Origin: Bacillus sp. T33-2
GTDB lineage: Bacteria > Bacillota > Bacilli > Bacillales > Cytobacillaceae
Length of the DNA: 64,000 bases
Assembly (NCBI RefSeq): GCF_002860205.1
Contig: NZ_PGVB01000002.1
Span: forward strand, 342,114 to 406,113
Direction of reading: 5' to 3'
The notes under the pieces were generated by a model. The model was not told the DNA's origin, made no database searches, and worked only from the letters and a program-made list of their open reading frames with translations. Both the position numbers and the translations under genes were made by a program. This document shows, in pieces, positions 30,992 through 38,965 of the stretch. The first letter of the stretch is position 1, and every line of letters begins with the position of its first letter.

Positions 30992-31023
30992 AAAAACCAG
31001 TCCCCGGGGGAGGGACTGGTCAT
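30992..31023 (-). terminator. Lone intrinsic terminator upstream of spoIIIA
   Basis: Minus strand ACCAGTCCC-tcccccg-GGGACTGGT then TTTTTTC. No gene on the minus strand was found upstream of it up to 31200; see findings. The remainder of the 30858-31214 gap holds the SigE promoter and otherwise nothing I can name. Confidence 0.75.
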
Positions 31024-31214
31024 GATAGAACAGTTTAGTGGTCAATCAGTAACGGCAAGACATGTGGCCAAAGCGAGAATCGCTCCTTTACAACATGATT
31101 ACTCCTATTAAAAAACCTCAAACCACCATGATTATTATGGAAAATATACAAACATCTTCAAATAATAATATACTATAAGTGAAAAAATATACTTAATTAT
31201 AGGAGGATGGATGT

Positions 31215-31496
31215 ATGACTAAAAAATTCTTGTATGCGGCTCTGTTCTGCTTATTGGGAATTAATGCGTTTTTGTTTTTTTATGGAAACCCTGTTGAAAG
31301 AAGCGAAAGTCATAACATCGTACAAGATTATGTGAAGGAAAAGTATCCACAGGAATCATTCATCGTTACGGAGGTCAATCATTATCCTGGGGAAGGCACT
31401 TTTGTGGTTCATGTGAAATCCAGAAGTGGCAAGTTGTCAGGGAATATAGATGTGAAAAAGGGAAAAGTAGTCAAAGATGAGCGTTCAAAACCATGA
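31215..31496 (+). CDS. Membrane-anchored or secreted PepSY-like small protein
   Basis: 93 residues: an N-terminal hydrophobic helix (about 5-24) and a soluble domain with the pattern VQDYVKEKYPQESF, FVVHVKSRSGK and NIDVKKGKVVKDE, reminiscent of PepSY or similar small sensor/inhibitor domains. A strong AGGAGG precedes ATG 31215. It sits where yqhV is found in B. subtilis, but I see no clear relation. Function unknown. Confidence 0.65.
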   Translation: MTKKFLYAALFCLLGINAFLFFYGNPVERSESHNIVQDYVKEKYPQESFIVTEVNHYPGEGTFVVHVKSRSGKLSGNIDVKKGKVVKDERSKP

Positions 31497-31501
31497 CTCA
31501 A

Positions 31502-31533
31502 GAAAAGAGAGAGGCAAAAAATGCCCCTCTCCC
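31502..31533. terminator. Bidirectional terminator between the PepSY-like gene and clpP
   Basis: GAGAGAGGCA-aaaaa-TGCCCCTCTC with T-rich flanks, between two convergent genes. Confidence 0.8.
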
Positions 31534-32115
31534 CTATTTTTGACTGATAATCTCGTCAATGATCCCGTATTCTTTTGCTTCCTGGGCAGTCATGAAGTAA
31601 TCCCGATCCGTGTCCTTTGCTACCTTTTCGACTGGCTGCCCTGTCCGTTGTGAAATGATTTGATTGACATGCTCCCTTAGTTTCAGGATGCGCCGCGCAG
31701 AAATTTCAATTTCCGTTGCCTGCCCCCTTGCCCCGCCTAGCGGCTGGTGGATCATGATCTCACTGTTTGGAAGCGCGTACCTTTTTCCTTTAGTTCCTGC
31801 GAGCAGCAGCATCGCCCCGAAAGATGCCGCAAAACCAATGCAGATGGTGCTCACATCCGGCTTGATCAGCTCCATCGTGTCAAAAATGGCGAACCCCGCG
31901 GAAGTGGATCCGCCCGGGCTGTTGATATAAATCGAAATGTCTTTTTCGGGATTGTCTGCCTCTAAAAATAATAGCTGGGCAATGACGCTGTTTGCTACAT
32001 GATCATTAATTTCATCCCCGAGGATGATAATCCGGTCTTTAAGCAGGCGCGAATAAATGTCATATGAACGTTCCCCGCGGCTGGATTGCTCGATTACATA
32101 CGGAATGGCACTCAA
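31534..32115 (-). CDS. clpP: ATP-dependent Clp protease proteolytic subunit (additional copy)
   Basis: 193-residue serine peptidase that forms the Clp proteolytic barrel. Ser98 (FAASFGAML), His123 (IMIHQPLGG) and Asp172 (DTDRDYF) occupy the catalytic positions of B. subtilis ClpP. The usual ASM at the Ser is ASF. I chose TTG 32115, which has AAGGGGAGG upstream and gives [11 protein letters not shown]; the frame runs open upstream into the sigma factor gene. The housekeeping clpP normally lies elsewhere, so this is probably a second paralogue, as in several Bacillus species. Twenty-two bases downstream of the sigma factor gene. Confidence 0.9.
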   Translation of the reverse strand: MSAIPYVIEQSSRGERSYDIYSRLLKDRIIILGDEINDHVANSVIAQLLFLEADNPEKDISIYINSPGGSTSAGFAIFDTMELIKPDVSTICIGFAASFGAMLLLAGTKGKRYALPNSEIMIHQPLGGARGQATEIEISARRILKLREHVNQIISQRTGQPVEKVAKDTDRDYFMTAQEAKEYGIIDEIISQK

Positions 32116-32137
32116 ATAAATTCCTCCCCTTATCTTC

Positions 32138-32830
32138 TTATGCTGCCATGCAGAAAGAGCTGAGAGGTGAACTCGAATGCATAGCTCCAACCAGCTTTGG
32201 AGCCCCTGCTAGTGATGGAATTTCCGGTACCCGGTTGATAAGCTCTTTTGGATCCTCTGTCTGCAGTGTTTTATACAGAAGATCAAATAGAGTATCCCTG
32301 TCAGTTTGATCCCAGAAAGGAGTTGCAGAAATCGCGTCCTCTCTTGACAAACGCTTTTTTGCCCGGTGCAGAATAGATTTTACTGCCGTTTCCCGCGTTT
32401 TAAGCAAGTCAGCAATTTCCCTTGCCTGATAGTGAAAGGCTTCCTTAAGCATTAATACAACTGCCTGCTTTGGTGTCAACTGGTTCATTAACAGGTTAAC
32501 GGTATCGATCAGCCCATCAGGAGATGCTGGCTCGTTTTCAATCGCTTCCGGTTGTAACCCGCTGACTTCGCGTTTCCTTTTCCTCAGCGTATCAATCCAG
32601 TTGTGATATGCGATTTTGTTTAGCAGGGCTGAACTTACCATGCTATGGTCATTCTTATAATGCTGGAGTGCTTTTAGCATTGCCTCCTGGGCCAAATCAT
32701 CCCCATCCCATTTATTTTGCGCTATAAAACGGCAATACCGCTGTAGTCCGGGATAAAACTCCATTAATAAAACATGCGCGCAGGATTCCTTTGGGTGCTG
32801 TATTTTATTGGCAGCTTGTTTGCTATGCAT
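32138..32830 (-). CDS. ECF-type RNA polymerase sigma factor with C-terminal extension
   Basis: 230 residues. Region 2 ([25 protein letters not shown] split by family motif DDLAQEA) and region 4 ([18 protein letters not shown], then a helix-turn-helix with [18 protein letters not shown]) are clear; there is no region 3. A further 60 or so residues follow and the protein ends SSFCMAA. ATG 32830 has AAGGAG 8 bases upstream. No anti-sigma gene is adjacent; instead clpP follows, which suggests control by proteolysis (inference). Confidence 0.85.
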   Translation of the reverse strand: MHSKQAANKIQHPKESCAHVLLMEFYPGLQRYCRFIAQNKWDGDDLAQEAMLKALQHYKNDHSMVSSALLNKIAYHNWIDTLRKRKREVSGLQPEAIENEPASPDGLIDTVNLLMNQLTPKQAVVLMLKEAFHYQAREIADLLKTRETAVKSILHRAKKRLSREDAISATPFWDQTDRDTLFDLLYKTLQTEDPKELINRVPEIPSLAGAPKLVGAMHSSSPLSSFCMAA

Positions 32831-32960
32831 TCAGTTCACTCCTTTTTGCACCTCTCTGCCCTTTTAACGGTTATGGGGAAGGAAAAGATACGGGCAGAAG
32901 AAATTTTTTTATTTCTTTTATTTTACACAAGAACCAGTTCAACTTTCCAAAAATACGCCA

Positions 32961-33000
32961 AAAAAAGCAGGACCCTTTATAGAAAAGGATCCTGCTTTTT
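32961..33000 (-). terminator. Terminator of small RNA copy 2
   Basis: Minus strand AAAAGCAGGATCC-ttttctataaa-GGGTCCTGCTTTTTT. Confidence 0.88.
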
Positions 33001-33185
33001 AAAAATGCAGCCGCGTTTGCCGCCGTCTAATGGAGTTTTAAACCTGCTCCAACAGGTGGGTGCCCGCAAAAACCATCCCAACGTCCTTTCGAGGAAGGCT
33101 TGTTGTTCCAGTTTTGATTTTGGACTCCCTAATACTAATTAAAGGTTAAAACTTCATAACACTAACGAACAACGCAGCAGATATG
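32961..33185 (-). ncRNA. Structured small RNA, copy 2
   Basis: About 225 nt, paralogous to the RNA at 8742-8981. It has its own promoter (33192-33220), an outer stem GCUGCGUU/AACGCGGC, a closing stem AAGUUUUAACC (33144-33154) with GGUUUAAAACU (33034-33044), an inner CAAAAC/GUUUUUG stem, an ACCUG-UUGGAG-CAGGU hairpin and a terminator. The block GCGGGCACCCAC matches GCGGACACCCAC of copy 1. No ORF. Family not identified. Confidence 0.72.
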
Positions 33186-33191
33186 TATATT

Positions 33192-33220
33192 ATAATACCC
33201 GATTATCACCGGTCACTCAA
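33192..33220 (-). promoter_or_regulatory. SigA-type promoter of small RNA copy 2
   Basis: TTGAGT (33215-33220), 17 bases, TATTAT (33192-33197) on the minus strand, the same layout as for copy 1. Confidence 0.75.
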
Positions 33221-33302
33221 CAGGTAATTCCCGGAAACTTCATCTTCGTTGTAATCATATACACACGGTTGAAAATAATAATAAGGAAAGGGGACGGTGA
33301 CT

Positions 33303-33506
33303 ATGGTCAATGTAAACAAGAAAAAATTCCTTAAAGCACAGCGGGACATCAAAAACAGATATATCGGCGGTGACAATGATAACGGTCCGGACGGCGAGCT
33401 GGACTCCGAGTACAACAATAACCAAAATACAGACAAACACCCGGGGGCCACCGGGCGGGAACCGAGGGCCGGGACGATCGATTCAATTAATCCCCCGAGG
33501 CTGTGA
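33303..33506 (+). CDS. Small hydrophilic protein of unknown function
   Basis: 67 codons beginning MVNVNKKKFLKAQRD: a basic N-terminal third, then an Asn/Asp/Gly-rich, disordered-looking remainder (YIGGDNDNGPDGELD, EYNNNQNTDKHPG). AAAGGGGACGG precedes the ATG. Divergent from small RNA copy 2. A terminator follows at 33591. I do not recognise it. Confidence 0.5.
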   Translation: MVNVNKKKFLKAQRDIKNRYIGGDNDNGPDGELDSEYNNNQNTDKHPGATGREPRAGTIDSINPPRL

Positions 33507-33590
33507 TTGATAATTACTCATGAATTTCTGCCAGTTCTCACATCTGGGATCAAAAAAGCATAGTCTTAACTATATAAAAAAACACGTCTG

Positions 33591-33617
33591 AAAAGCTGGG
33601 CTCCCCAGCTTTTTATA
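33591..33617. terminator. Intrinsic terminator between the small ORF and the SIMPL gene
   Basis: AAAAGCTGGG-ct-CCCCAGCTTTTT, usable in both directions. Confidence 0.85.
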
Positions 33618-33694
33618 TAGCACAGTAAAATAATCAGAATGTTCATGAAACCCTGCCGTAATATATTAGAAAAAAGTATATGTGGTGATAAATA

Positions 33695-34342
33695 ATGTAC
33701 AATAATCAAGCGCAGGATAATGGCCAATCGGTCATTTCTGTCCGGGGTGAGGGAACGGTAACAGCACAGCCTGATACAGCTACTGTCCTATTGGGGGTAA
33801 GGACTGAGAGCTTGAATTTACAGGAAGCACAGCATTCGAATTCCCAAATATCACATTCAGTCATAGGTTCATTAATTCGCATTGGAATTAAAAAAGAAGA
33901 CATAAGAACTTCGGATTACCGAATTGATCCCATGTACAGCTATGAAGATGGAAAACAGATTTTCCAGGGATACCGGGTAACCCATTTACTGAATATTATC
34001 ATTGCTGAGCCTCAAAAAACCGGACTCGCAGTGGATACAGCCGTTCAAAATGGCGCCAATGAAGTGGCAAGTATTCAATTTTCGATTGCGAATCCCCAGG
34101 CCTATAATAATTACGCCCTTAGGCTTGCAGTTTTGGAAGCTGTACAGAAAGCTGAAACGATAGCCAATACGATTGGTGCAACGCTTGAACGGAAGCCTCT
34201 TTCAATAATTGAGGAACCTCGCCGAATGCCGGGCCCATATGTAGTCGCTTCCTTTGAGAAAATGGGCGCTCCCGGAACCCCCATCCTGGCAGGTAAGATT
34301 ACAATAAATGCGACAGTGAAAGCACAATTCAGGTTTTTCTAA
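33695..34342 (+). CDS. SIMPL domain (DUF541) protein
   Basis: 215 residues with the family start VISVRGEGTVTAQPDTATVLLGV and conserved GIKKEDIRTSDYRIDP, then a C-terminal ITINATVKAQFRF. No signal peptide is apparent, although many family members are exported. Function of SIMPL proteins is poorly known (outer-surface or periplasmic oxidative stress roles in some). RBS GTGGTGATA; single-gene unit with a terminator behind it. Confidence 0.88.
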   Translation: MYNNQAQDNGQSVISVRGEGTVTAQPDTATVLLGVRTESLNLQEAQHSNSQISHSVIGSLIRIGIKKEDIRTSDYRIDPMYSYEDGKQIFQGYRVTHLLNIIIAEPQKTGLAVDTAVQNGANEVASIQFSIANPQAYNNYALRLAVLEAVQKAETIANTIGATLERKPLSIIEEPRRMPGPYVVASFEKMGAPGTPILAGKITINATVKAQFRFF

Positions 34343-34347
34343 TTTGA

Positions 34348-34374
34348 AAAGAGCCTGGGCTGCCAAGCTCTTTG
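34348..34374. terminator. Terminator between the SIMPL gene and the thioredoxin-like gene
   Basis: AAAGAGC ... GCTCTTT around a 12-base loop, between convergent genes. Confidence 0.65.
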
Positions 34375-34379
34375 TTGTT

Positions 34380-34886
34380 CTACTTGTATTTTTTCACAAG
34401 GTCAAAGAGCCCATCTTTTGTAAGAGGGCCTTTATAATGCTCCCTTATCACACCCTCTTTATCTATTACGAAGGTTTCCGGCTGGCCCGTCACGCCAAAC
34501 TGTTTTTTTACTTCCATTTTATAGTCAAACAAGTAGATTGAATTGGTTTTATGTTCCTTGGCAAATTTCTTTACCCTGTCCCGCGTTTCCCCGAGATCGA
34601 TGATCAATAGTTTATACTTGTCTCCGTAGGCTTGGTCAAAAGCCTCAAGCTCAGGTGCTTCGTCGACACAAGGTCCGCACCAGGTCGCAAAAAAATTCAA
34701 AACCACTACCTGTCCGACATAATCCGACAGGCTTTGTTTTTTGCCGTCAATATCATCGAGAGTGAATGCTGCTGCCTTATCCCCGAGACCTGTACTCGTT
34801 TCTCCCTTATTTAAATTCAAGGCAAAATAAGTGAACGCCCCAATCACAAGCAGCAGCACCGCAACTCTCATTATTTTCTTTTTCAT
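34380..34886 (-). CDS. Membrane-anchored thioredoxin-like protein (ResA/CcmG type)
   Basis: 168 residues: an N-terminal membrane anchor (about 6-23) and a TlpA-like thioredoxin fold facing outside, with the redox motif FFATWCGPC (Cys70, Cys73) and the cis-Pro region GVTGQPETFVID. Such proteins reduce apocytochrome c haem-binding cysteines. It is the last gene of the cytochrome c maturation run, and its start lies right after the ccmA remnant, whose last bases supply the GGGAGG ribosome site. Confidence 0.85.
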   Translation of the reverse strand: MKKKIMRVAVLLLVIGAFTYFALNLNKGETSTGLGDKAAAFTLDDIDGKKQSLSDYVGQVVVLNFFATWCGPCVDEAPELEAFDQAYGDKYKLLIIDLGETRDRVKKFAKEHKTNSIYLFDYKMEVKKQFGVTGQPETFVIDKEGVIREHYKGPLTKDGLFDLVKKYK

Positions 34887-34889
34887 TAG

Positions 34890-35013
34890 TCATCTCCTCC
34901 CTTTCCTTGCGCCATTAGGCCCGAGAATTGCGACCGTTTCACCCTTTTGAATTGAGAGGTCAACACCGCGTAAAAATGAATTTGTCATCCGCCTGCTTTA
35001 CTAGCTTCTTCAT
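34890..35013 (-). pseudogene. Remnant of an ABC transporter ATPase gene (ccmA-like)
   Basis: Two frames together give the beginning of an ABC ATPase. The first reads MKKLVKQADDKF; after a frameshift near 34970 the next reads FLRGVDLSIQKGETVAILG then PNGARKGRR and stop. ILGPNGA is the first half of Walker A (GPNGAGKS), which is cut off. The position inside a ccm cluster suggests CcmA, the haem exporter ATPase. The remainder of the gene, and any ccmB or ccmC, is missing here. Confidence 0.7.
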
Positions 35014-35044
35014 TTCAATGATCCAGGGGCCCCTCCTTTTTCTA

Positions 35045-36052
35045 TCATTCTATGAATTGGCGCAGGTTCAGCTTAACCTGGACAAGATGGTGTTTATAGG
35101 CGTCCAGTTTTGCGGAATATTCTGCTTCGTTCACCTGTCCATGGCTGTAGCTGTCTTCCAGCTCCAGGATTTTGTCCATGATCGTATTTTGTTTGGCAAC
35201 CAGCAGTTTAAAGGCTTTTTCCTCTTTGTCTGCATCAATCCTCTGCTCTTCAAGACGGCTTCTCCATTTAAAATACAAGTAGTAGCCAATGCCCGCCGCT
35301 AAAATGGCTCCGAGTACAATCATCAAAATATGGGCATTGAATTGTTTTAATGGTGACTGATACCACATTCTGAGATGGCCTGGATTATGGAAGCCCGGAT
35401 CAGTCCTCGTAACATTCCCGGTGTTCTCCTGATTGTCACCCGTCTGTGCGCCTGTTTCTGTTCCGGCACCGGCGGCCTCGTCTGCAGGGGGCTGCTTGTT
35501 TTTTTGGTAGATGATGGTCAGCGGCTTGCCAGCCTCGATTCCCTCTACGTTATAAAACCAGAAATTCTTTTCTTCAAATTCCATCATCCCTTGATTGGCT
35601 GCTTTTGCCCCCTCTATGTCCACGCTCCCGGCCCCTTCAGGCACCAAAACCTGCATGACTTGGAGAGGATAATCAAGTGTGAGCCCGATTGGGACGCCGG
35701 CGGGAACCTGGTAGCTAAAAGGCAGTACCTGTGTCTCTTTTGCAGGGATTGGCTTTGTTGTCACAAATCCGTTCCCGGTTTCTTTTATGCCAAGTGACTG
35801 GTCATTGATCTGTAGTGCGAATGCTCCCTGCGGAAGCCTGACATTGATGACTCCTTCGGAACTTCCGTCACCTTTGTATTCTGTATCCGACGTGTTTGTG
35901 TAATTGATCATATGCTTGAGTATTGAGCTGCCGTCCTCGGCTGGACTGACGACGACATAGTGCATGTCTACCGTCAAGTGTTCAGATAGCGCCTGGGCTT
36001 GGCATAAAGGCAGGAAAAACAATGCAAGGAGAAAGAACCCAATTTTTTTCAT
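35045..36052 (-). CDS. Exported membrane protein of unknown function in the ccm cluster (A)
   Basis: 335 residues: signal peptide (MKKIGFFLLALFFLPLCQAQA), a beta-rich outer domain of about 170 residues, a Gly/Thr/Gln linker, a single membrane helix near 243-262 and a charged, helical cytoplasmic tail with DKILELEDSYSHGQVNEAEY resembling the CcmI-type LxELExxYxxGxxxxxEY pattern. The overall plan (signal peptide, beta domain, helix, short tail) is shared with the protein at 39433-40491. It abuts the ccmI-like gene. I do not recognise the ectodomain. Confidence 0.75.
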   Translation of the reverse strand: MKKIGFFLLALFFLPLCQAQALSEHLTVDMHYVVVSPAEDGSSILKHMINYTNTSDTEYKGDGSSEGVINVRLPQGAFALQINDQSLGIKETGNGFVTTKPIPAKETQVLPFSYQVPAGVPIGLTLDYPLQVMQVLVPEGAGSVDIEGAKAANQGMMEFEEKNFWFYNVEGIEAGKPLTIIYQKNKQPPADEAAGAGTETGAQTGDNQENTGNVTRTDPGFHNPGHLRMWYQSPLKQFNAHILMIVLGAILAAGIGYYLYFKWRSRLEEQRIDADKEEKAFKLLVAKQNTIMDKILELEDSYSHGQVNEAEYSAKLDAYKHHLVQVKLNLRQFIE

Positions 36053-36424
36053 TCAGCTCCCACCCTTTGCCTTTTTGAAGCCTGCGATCGCTTGTTCAAT
36101 CTCCAGTTCCACTTCCGCCAGCAGATCTCGGTCGATTGCCGTCTTCTCCGCTCGCTCGTCTTCTTTCATGATCCTGGCAATCTGCGCTTCATATTGTTTT
36201 TTCAGCTTGTGGTAATCCTTATCGGACAATTTATCCATTTTATATTCAAACTCGATCTCATTTAACGTTGTCAGCAAGACTTCCTTCTGGTTCGCTGAAA
36301 TGCCGATTTCTGCTTTTTTGTTTAAATGGGAATCCCACCTGAACAGCGGTGGCAAGACCAGAAATAGGCAGCCCAGCGCCAGGACAGCTGTTAACATCAT
36401 TGAGATGACCGAAATTTCCTCCAT
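36053..36424 (-). CDS. CcmI-like membrane protein
   Basis: 123 residues: a membrane helix near 8-28 and a helical tail containing LLTTLNEIEFEYKMDKLSDKDY, the pattern seen in CcmI-type apocytochrome c chaperones (truncated, without TPR repeats). ATG 36424 fits an AGGA box; a GTG three codons earlier is too close. Between ccmH and the unknown protein A, so a role in cytochrome c maturation is likely. Confidence 0.7.
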   Translation of the reverse strand: MEEISVISMMLTAVLALGCLFLVLPPLFRWDSHLNKKAEIGISANQKEVLLTTLNEIEFEYKMDKLSDKDYHKLKKQYEAQIARIMKEDERAEKTAIDRDLLAEVELEIEQAIAGFKKAKGGS

Positions 36425-36436
36425 ACTGTTCACATC

Positions 36437-36952
36437 CTAAAGATACTTTTTGCGTTCTTGATCAATCATGGAAGAGAAGATTTCACCTTCCACTTCATCT
36501 TCTTCGCCAACCGTTTCTGAAGGGAGCCCATCATCGCCCTGCCGCTTCACCCATTTGCGGACCACGAAAAACAAACCAGTCCCGGCACCCCCAAGCGCTG
36601 CGAACGGCAGAACCCATGCCGCCAGGCTGAATCCTTTTTTCTCGGGAGCTGTCAGGATCTCTTCCCCAAGTGTATTTACGTAATACTCCCGTATCTCGTC
36701 TTTATCCATTCCCTGTTCCATCATCGACAGAAGGTCTTTCTTGAAAGCATCCGTATTCTTGCAGCCAGCCATATCACAGGCATAATGGTCCTGGCCGCAG
36801 CCGCATGTGCATAAAAATTGTGAAGCAACGGCTTTGAATTCGGGAGACTTGTAGTCGTATTCATTCTTGTTTTCCGCAGCATGCGCATTTAATAATGAAG
36901 CCTGGAGTGCGAAAAGGACAATGAGGAGCACGACCGAAAATTTTCTTTTCAC
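36437..36952 (-). CDS. CcmH/CycL-like cytochrome c maturation protein, cysteine-rich
   Basis: 171 residues: signal peptide (about 1-25), an outer domain with five Cys (Cys48, 50, 52, 59, 64 in FLCTCGCGQDHYACDMAGC) and a membrane helix about 108-130. The family motif is usually LRCxxCxxxxxxxS; here the Cys pattern is denser and resembles the PCYCGC motif. The following DKDEIREYYVNTLGEEIL matches the family. It should handle thiol chemistry of apocytochrome. Two bases from ccmF. Confidence 0.8.
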   Translation of the reverse strand: MKRKFSVVLLIVLFALQASLLNAHAAENKNEYDYKSPEFKAVASQFLCTCGCGQDHYACDMAGCKNTDAFKKDLLSMMEQGMDKDEIREYYVNTLGEEILTAPEKKGFSLAAWVLPFAALGGAGTGLFFVVRKWVKRQGDDGLPSETVGEEDEVEGEIFSSMIDQERKKYL

Positions 36953-36954
36953 CC

Positions 36955-38937
36955 TTAAGCCACCTCTCTTGTCACTCCTGAATATCTAGGAGTATTATGT
37001 TGGTATTTGCCGTTCCACACAGCAAACAGCGACCCGATGACAATCAAGGCAGACCCAATCCACAGCCAATTCATCATCGGGTTTACCTTTACGATAAAAG
37101 TAGCCTTTCCATCTTCTTCCCAGGTGCTCAATACAATATACAGGTCCTCGACAACAGAACTGATAAGCGCCACTTCTGAAGAAGGCTCTTCCCAATTGCC
37201 GTAAAAAACTTTTTCGGGCTGGTACACACCGAGCCGTTTGCCATTCTGGAACACGGTCAAGTCTGTGAACACAATGTCGTTTATGCCTTCTGTGCGCTGG
37301 TCCAGTTTCTCGTATGTAACCCGGTAATCTTTAATATCAAGTGATTCTCCTGGTTTAAGAGTTTTCATTGTTTCCATGTCATAATTTTGAGAACCGATTA
37401 TCCCCATTGCGATGAAGGCAATTCCGAAATGGACAAGGTATCCGCCATAACGCCTTCGGTTTTTGGTCATCAGCCTGTATAGCGCTACGACTGGCATTTC
37501 GCCTGTCATCTTCCTTCTTGCTTTTACACCCCGGTAAAACTCAAGATAATGGGTAATGAACAGAAAAATAATGACGCCATAGCCGATCACTGCCCATGCT
37601 TTCTGGATTCCGAGAACAACCATGAGTGTCATTCCGGCAATACTCAGGAAAGCAGGTATTATAAAGTTTTTCCGAAGGTTTTTTATCGATGACCTCTGCC
37701 AGGCAAGCAATGGGCACACCGCCATGATGAACATCATGGAAAGAAGTATCGGTGCTTCCACTTTATTGAAGAAAGGCACTCCTACTGTTACTTTTGTGCC
37801 GCGGACCGCTTCAGAAACAAGCGGGAAAATGGTGCCCCAGAATACCGCAAAAGCCGCTCCGACAAGCAGCAGGTTGTTGATCAGGAAGCTGCTTTCCTTC
37901 GAAATGAATGATTGGAATTCCCCCGCACTCCGTTTGATCAGGCTGTAACGGCTCATGACGATATACAATGCTCCGATTACGGCAATTCCCATAAAGATCA
38001 AAAAATACATTCCGAGATTAGAATCAGCAAAAGCATGGACTGACGTCAATACGCCGCTGCGGACGAGGAAGGTCCCAAAAAGGGTCAGTGCATAAGAGAT
38101 TACAATCAGGCTGATATTCCACACCTTCAGCATGTTTTTCCGTTCCTGGATCATCACGGAATGCAGGAATGCAGTAGTTGTCAGCCAGGGCATGAACGAA
38201 GCATTTTCAACCGGATCCCAGGCCCAATATCCTCCCCAGCCAAGTTCCACATAAGCCCATTGGCCCCCGAAAATGTTCCCCAGGCTCAGGAAAAGCCAGG
38301 CGATGATCGTCCATCTCCGTGTCATTTTAATCCAGTAATCATCCATATTTTTAAGAATCAGCGCGGCCATTGCAAACGCAAATGGCACTGCCAGGCCCAC
38401 ATAACCCAAATAAAGGGTTACAGGATGGATCACCATTCCCGGATTTTGGAGCATCGGGTTCAGCCCCCGTCCTTCAGCGGGCACTTCACCGAGCAGCTTA
38501 AAAGGCTCTGCGACAAAGCCAAGTATAAAGAAGAAAAAAATTGAATTAGCAAGCATGATGGCTGAGATATAGGGAACCATTGGATTCCCTTTCATTTTTC
38601 TTGAAAAAGCAACCATCACAGTGTACATGGCCAAAAAGAATGTCCAGAGCAGCAAAGAACCGGCATTCCCGGCCCATAGGGCCGAGAGCTTATACACAAG
38701 AGGCAATTCGCTGCTTGTATAGTCCCTTACATACTCGTATTGAAACTTTGAAGTGGCCAGAAGGTACAGCAGCACGGCGACCGCAACGGATGCACAGACA
38801 AATACGGCCATTACCCCGCCTTTTCCGCTGTCCACAAGGCGTTGTTTTTTTGTAAGAATTCCAATGATCAAGATTGCCAGTGCATAAATGGCAATCACAA
38901 ACCCAAGGTATATTGAGGCATTTCCAACTAAGTTCAT
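36955..38937 (-). CDS. ccmF: Cytochrome c haem lyase subunit CcmF
   Basis: 660-residue polytopic protein that attaches haem to apocytochrome c. The WWD haem-handling motif is present (GGYWAWDPVENASFMPWL), preceded by NPGMVIHPVTLYLGYVG and followed by TLFGTFLVRSGVLTSVHAF, all typical. A C-terminal outer domain (about 540-620) precedes the last helix. The start MNLVGNASIYLG at 38937 lies 28 bases after ccmE. Confidence 0.95.
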   Translation of the reverse strand: MNLVGNASIYLGFVIAIYALAILIIGILTKKQRLVDSGKGGVMAVFVCASVAVAVLLYLLATSKFQYEYVRDYTSSELPLVYKLSALWAGNAGSLLLWTFFLAMYTVMVAFSRKMKGNPMVPYISAIMLANSIFFFFILGFVAEPFKLLGEVPAEGRGLNPMLQNPGMVIHPVTLYLGYVGLAVPFAFAMAALILKNMDDYWIKMTRRWTIIAWLFLSLGNIFGGQWAYVELGWGGYWAWDPVENASFMPWLTTTAFLHSVMIQERKNMLKVWNISLIVISYALTLFGTFLVRSGVLTSVHAFADSNLGMYFLIFMGIAVIGALYIVMSRYSLIKRSAGEFQSFISKESSFLINNLLLVGAAFAVFWGTIFPLVSEAVRGTKVTVGVPFFNKVEAPILLSMMFIMAVCPLLAWQRSSIKNLRKNFIIPAFLSIAGMTLMVVLGIQKAWAVIGYGVIIFLFITHYLEFYRGVKARRKMTGEMPVVALYRLMTKNRRRYGGYLVHFGIAFIAMGIIGSQNYDMETMKTLKPGESLDIKDYRVTYEKLDQRTEGINDIVFTDLTVFQNGKRLGVYQPEKVFYGNWEEPSSEVALISSVVEDLYIVLSTWEEDGKATFIVKVNPMMNWLWIGSALIVIGSLFAVWNGKYQHNTPRYSGVTREVA

Positions 38938-38965
38938 ATTGTCACCTTCTAATGGTCAATGTCCG

